Source: an uncultured Collinsella sp.
Lineage (GTDB): Bacteria; Actinomycetota; Coriobacteriia; Coriobacteriales; Coriobacteriaceae
Assembly (NCBI GenBank): GCA_900553705.1
Contig: USEK01000067.1
Coordinates: 1 to 7,706 of the forward strand
DNA: 7,706 nt
Reading direction: 5' to 3'
Made by a program: the position numbers and the translations under genes. This document shows, in pieces, positions 5,305 through 7,706 of this stretch. The notes beneath the pieces were generated by a model, which did not search any database, was not told the DNA's origin, and saw only the letters and a list, made by a program, of their open reading frames with translations. Numbering within the stretch: the stretch's first letter is position 1; every line of letters starts with the position of its first letter.

Positions 5305-7452
5305 TTACTTGCCTTGCACCATGGTGAGCGAGATCTTTTTGCGGTCGCGATCGACCTTTTCGACCCACACCTTGACCGTGTCACCGACGCGCACCACGTC
5401 GCTCGGGTGCTTGACAAAGCGGTTGGCCAGTTTGGAGATGTGCACGAGGCCGTCCTGGTGCACGCCCACGTCGACGAAGGCACCAAAGTCCACAACGTTG
5501 CGCACCGTGCCCTTGAGCTCCATGCCGGGCTCCAGGTCGTCGATGGAAAGCGCTGAGCGGCTAAAGACCACCTCGGGCGCGTCGTCGCGCGGGTCGCGAC
5601 CGGGCTTCTTGAGCTCGTTGACAATGTCGATGAGCGTGAGGGTGCCGCAGTCCAGGTCGCTTGCCAGCGCCGAGATGCTGCCTAGGCGGCGCTCGATGTC
5701 GGGCACGCCGCCGCGGCTGAGCTCGCTTGATTTAACGCCGGCGCGCTCCAGGACGGCCGCGGCCACCTCGTAGCTCTCGGGGTGGACGCTTGTCGCGTCG
5801 AGCGGGTTCTTGCCGCCGCTGATGCGCAGGAAACCCGCGGCGTTGAGGTATGCCTTGGGTCCCAGCTTGGGGACCTTCTTGAGCTGGCGGCGATCGGTAA
5901 AGGCGCCGTTTTCCTCGCGGTAGGCCACGATGTTTTTGGCCACGCTCGGCGTGATGCCCGATACATATCCCAGCAGGCTCGCGCTTGCGGTGTTGACGTC
6001 GACGCCCACGCGGTTGACGACGTCCTCCACCACATGGCCCAACGTGCGCGAAAGCTCGGCCTGGTCAAGGTCGTGCTGGTACTGGCCAACGCCGATGGAC
6101 TGGGGCGGGATCTTGACGAGCTCTGCCAGCGGGTCTTGCAGGCGGCGGCCCAGGCTCATGGCGCCACGCACGGTGACGTCCAAGTCGGGATACTCCTGGC
6201 TGGCGAGCTCGGAGGCGGAGTACACCGATGCGCCGGCCTCGTTGACGATGGTGTATCGCAGCTCAGGCGCCTGCTCGGCGATGAACTCCGAGACGACTTC
6301 CTCGGTCTCGCGGCTGGCGGTGCCGTTGCCGATGACGATGGTGTTGACGCTGTCCTTTTTGACGAGGCGGGCGAGCTCGCGCTTGGTGCCGGCGACGTCG
6401 TGGCGCGGCTTGGTGGGATAGACCACGCCGTGGTCGAGCAGCTTGCCGGTCTCGTCCATGACGGCGACCTTGCAGCCGGTGCGGTAGCCCGGATCGAGCG
6501 CGAGCACGCGGGCGCCGCGCACGGGGCGTGCCGAGAGCAGGCCCTCGAGATTCTTGGCAAAGACATTGATGGCCTCGGTCTGCGCGCGAACGGTGAGTTT
6601 GGCGCGGGCCTCGCGCTCCAGCGAGGGGGCCATGAGGCGCTTGTAACCGTCAGCGATGGCGGCATCGAAGACGGGAGCAAACACGCCCTGGCGTCGGGGC
6701 CAACGGCTGCCGAGGCGTGCCGTGGCGGCAGCGCCGTCGACGTTCACGCGCACGCGGAGCTTGCCCTCGCGCTCACCGCGGTCGATAGCCAGCACGCGGT
6801 GGTTGGGTATACGGCGCAGCGGCTCATCATAGCTGTAGTACGGCTCGTAGGGAGTCTTTTCGGCGGGGTCGGTGGCCTCGACGACGATGTCGGCGGTGTT
6901 TTGCGTAAAGGCGCGCAGGTCGGCGACGTTCTCGGGGTCCTCGGCCACCGTCTCGGCCACGATGTCGGCGGCGCCGGCGAGCGCCTTCTCGGGCGTGTCG
7001 AAGCCGGCCTCCTCGTTGACGTAGTCCGCGGCGGCGTCGAGTGCGCTGCCCTTGGCCGAGGCCTGCATGATGATCATGTTGGCGAGCGGCTCCAGACCTG
7101 CCTCGCGGGCCTTCTGCGCGCGGGTCATGCGCTTTTTGCGGTAGGGCTTGTAGAGGTCCTCGACACGCTGGAGCTGCGTGGCCTCGCGAATCTGCTGCTC
7201 GAGTTCGGGCGTGAGCTTGCCCTGGGCGTCGATGAGCAGAATGACGTCCTCTTTACGCTGCTCAAGATTGCGCAGGTAGGACAGGCGCTCGTCGAGCGCG
7301 CGCAGGGCGACGTCGTCCATGCCACCCGTGGCTTCCTTGCGGTAGCGCGAGATAAAGGGGATGGTGCTGCCCTCGTCGATGAGCTTGACGGCTGCCTCGA
7401 TGTTGGCGGCCTTAAGGTTGAGCTCGCGGGCGAGCTGGGCGATAAGATCCAT
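5305..7452 (-). CDS. tex: Tex family RNA-binding transcription factor
   Basis: This 715-residue cytoplasmic protein matches the Tex/Spt6-like family, nucleic-acid-binding factors linked to transcription and RNA processing. Domains in order: helical N-terminal region about 1-200, with IPFISRYRKEATGGMDD (31-47) and RVEDLYKPYRKKRMTRAQKA (96-115), both family hallmarks; YqgF/RNase H-like domain about 315-440, with LALDPGYRTGCKVAVMD; helix-hairpin-helix region about 480-560, with VDVNTASASLL and FTDRRQLKKVPKLGPKAY; and a C-terminal S1 RNA-binding domain about 645-712, with GTVRNVVDFGAFVDVGVHQDG then GLVHISKLA. Length fits the family. The ATG at 7452 is chosen over an in-frame start at 7539 because AAGGAG (7457-7462 on the complement) precedes it by four bases and MDLIAQLARELNL is where homologues begin; the extra 29 residues upstream look non-coding. 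It stands alone, convergent with the transaldolase gene. Confidence 0.96.
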   Translation of the reverse strand: MDLIAQLARELNLKAANIEAAVKLIDEGSTIPFISRYRKEATGGMDDVALRALDERLSYLRNLEQRKEDVILLIDAQGKLTPELEQQIREATQLQRVEDLYKPYRKKRMTRAQKAREAGLEPLANMIIMQASAKGSALDAAADYVNEEAGFDTPEKALAGAADIVAETVAEDPENVADLRAFTQNTADIVVEATDPAEKTPYEPYYSYDEPLRRIPNHRVLAIDRGEREGKLRVRVNVDGAAATARLGSRWPRRQGVFAPVFDAAIADGYKRLMAPSLEREARAKLTVRAQTEAINVFAKNLEGLLSARPVRGARVLALDPGYRTGCKVAVMDETGKLLDHGVVYPTKPRHDVAGTKRELARLVKKDSVNTIVIGNGTASRETEEVVSEFIAEQAPELRYTIVNEAGASVYSASELASQEYPDLDVTVRGAMSLGRRLQDPLAELVKIPPQSIGVGQYQHDLDQAELSRTLGHVVEDVVNRVGVDVNTASASLLGYVSGITPSVAKNIVAYREENGAFTDRRQLKKVPKLGPKAYLNAAGFLRISGGKNPLDATSVHPESYEVAAAVLERAGVKSSELSRGGVPDIERRLGSISALASDLDCGTLTLIDIVNELKKPGRDPRDDAPEVVFSRSALSIDDLEPGMELKGTVRNVVDFGAFVDVGVHQDGLVHISKLANRFVKHPSDVVRVGDTVKVWVEKVDRDRKKISLTMVQGK

Positions 7453-7671
7453 GGGACTCCTTGCGTTTAAGGTGCGTTTGCAGCACAGGGCTACCAAGGA
7501 TACCACCCGTCCCAAAAGACTGTTTTGAGGCCGCGCCACGAAAACGGCCTATCTACTACGTTTGAACCGTATGGGTCGACCATCCCCCGGTTTTCCGAAA
7601 ATACGCAAGCCGTCTACCTGCGGTTTTAATTTTGCGAAACCTGGCATGGTTGAGGGTGATTGGTTAAACGT
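7453..7671. other. tex upstream region with clustered small inverted repeats
   Basis: No gene is supported in these 219 bases, which run from the tex start to the adapter. Short hairpins are clustered here: AAAA-GACTG-TTTT near 7514-7526; AGGCCG (7528-7533) with CGGCCT (7545-7550); AACCG (7565-7569) with CGGTT (7588-7592), enclosing ATGG/CCAT; and TTTTC/GAAAA near 7591-7601. These would be transcribed in the tex leader if the promoter lies further upstream. I could not identify a convincing -35/-10 pair on the minus strand. Confidence 0.5.
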
Positions 7672-7706
7672 CTGTCTCTTATACACATCTCCGAGCCCAC
7701 GAGACG
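7672..7706 (-). other. Illumina Nextera i7 adapter (artefact)
   Basis: Positions 7672-7690 are the 19-base Tn5 mosaic end in the opposite orientation to that at 33-51. They are followed by CCGAGCCCACGAGAC (7691-7705), the Nextera read-2 adapter, and one base of the i7 index. This is library sequence, not genome. Confidence 0.98.

Noticed and set aside
5050..5556. Plus-strand open frame starting MAIGFHILPW between the transaldolase gene and tex
   Set aside because: Its first residues come from the duplicated transaldolase end, the middle crosses the inverted-repeat element and terminator hairpin, and the remainder is antisense to tex.
5782..7470. 562-residue plus-strand open frame antisense to tex
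   Set aside because: Same explanation: a shadow of a well-recognised Tex protein, with no ribosome-binding site or domain evidence.
7453..7539. 29-residue N-terminal extension of Tex
   Set aside because: The ATG at 7452 has a Shine-Dalgarno sequence and the family N-terminus; the extension has no homologue-like sequence.

Overview
This window is a bacterial chromosomal fragment of high GC content. Its codon use, gene content and gene neighbourhood suggest an actinobacterial gut commensal of the Coriobacteriia, most likely Collinsella. That assignment comes from recognition, not a search. Both ends are library artefact: positions 1-51 are an Illumina Nextera i5 adapter with an 8-base index, and 7672-7706 are the start of the matching i7 adapter. 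Biological sequence therefore runs from 52 to 7671, and nothing can be inferred about the neighbourhood beyond those points.

Layout. (1) 52-460, plus strand: the 3' two-thirds of a KdpE-type potassium response regulator, cut by the library end. (2) 461-554: a convergent gap filled by a long perfect hairpin. (3) 555-3122, minus strand: a fused RlmK/RlmL 23S rRNA methyltransferase whose RlmL half lacks the usual catalytic motifs while the RlmK half looks intact. (4) 3123-3197: a 75-base divergent promoter region. (5) 3198-4025, plus strand: a Cof-type HAD phosphatase. (6) 4026-4218: an AT-rich spacer with short palindromes. (7) 4219-4923, plus strand: a small transaldolase of the TAL/FSA family with transaldolase-type active-site residues. 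(8) 4924-5304: a 381-base convergent intergenic region carrying a 22-bp perfect stem-loop, a degenerate copy of the end of the transaldolase gene, and a roughly 215-bp element with 48-bp imperfect inverted termini and an internal terminator-like hairpin. (9) 5305-7452, minus strand: the RNA-binding factor Tex. (10) 7453-7671: the tex upstream region, rich in small inverted repeats.

The genes are mostly housekeeping (potassium sensing, rRNA modification, sugar-phosphate metabolism, RNA-associated transcription factor) and do not form one pathway or operon. Only the HAD and transaldolase genes are codirectional, and a 193-base gap separates them. No CRISPR array, defence system, insertion sequence transposase or RNA gene was seen. 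The unusual content is the structured intergenic DNA, particularly the 4924-5304 region, and the apparently degenerate RlmL catalytic centre.
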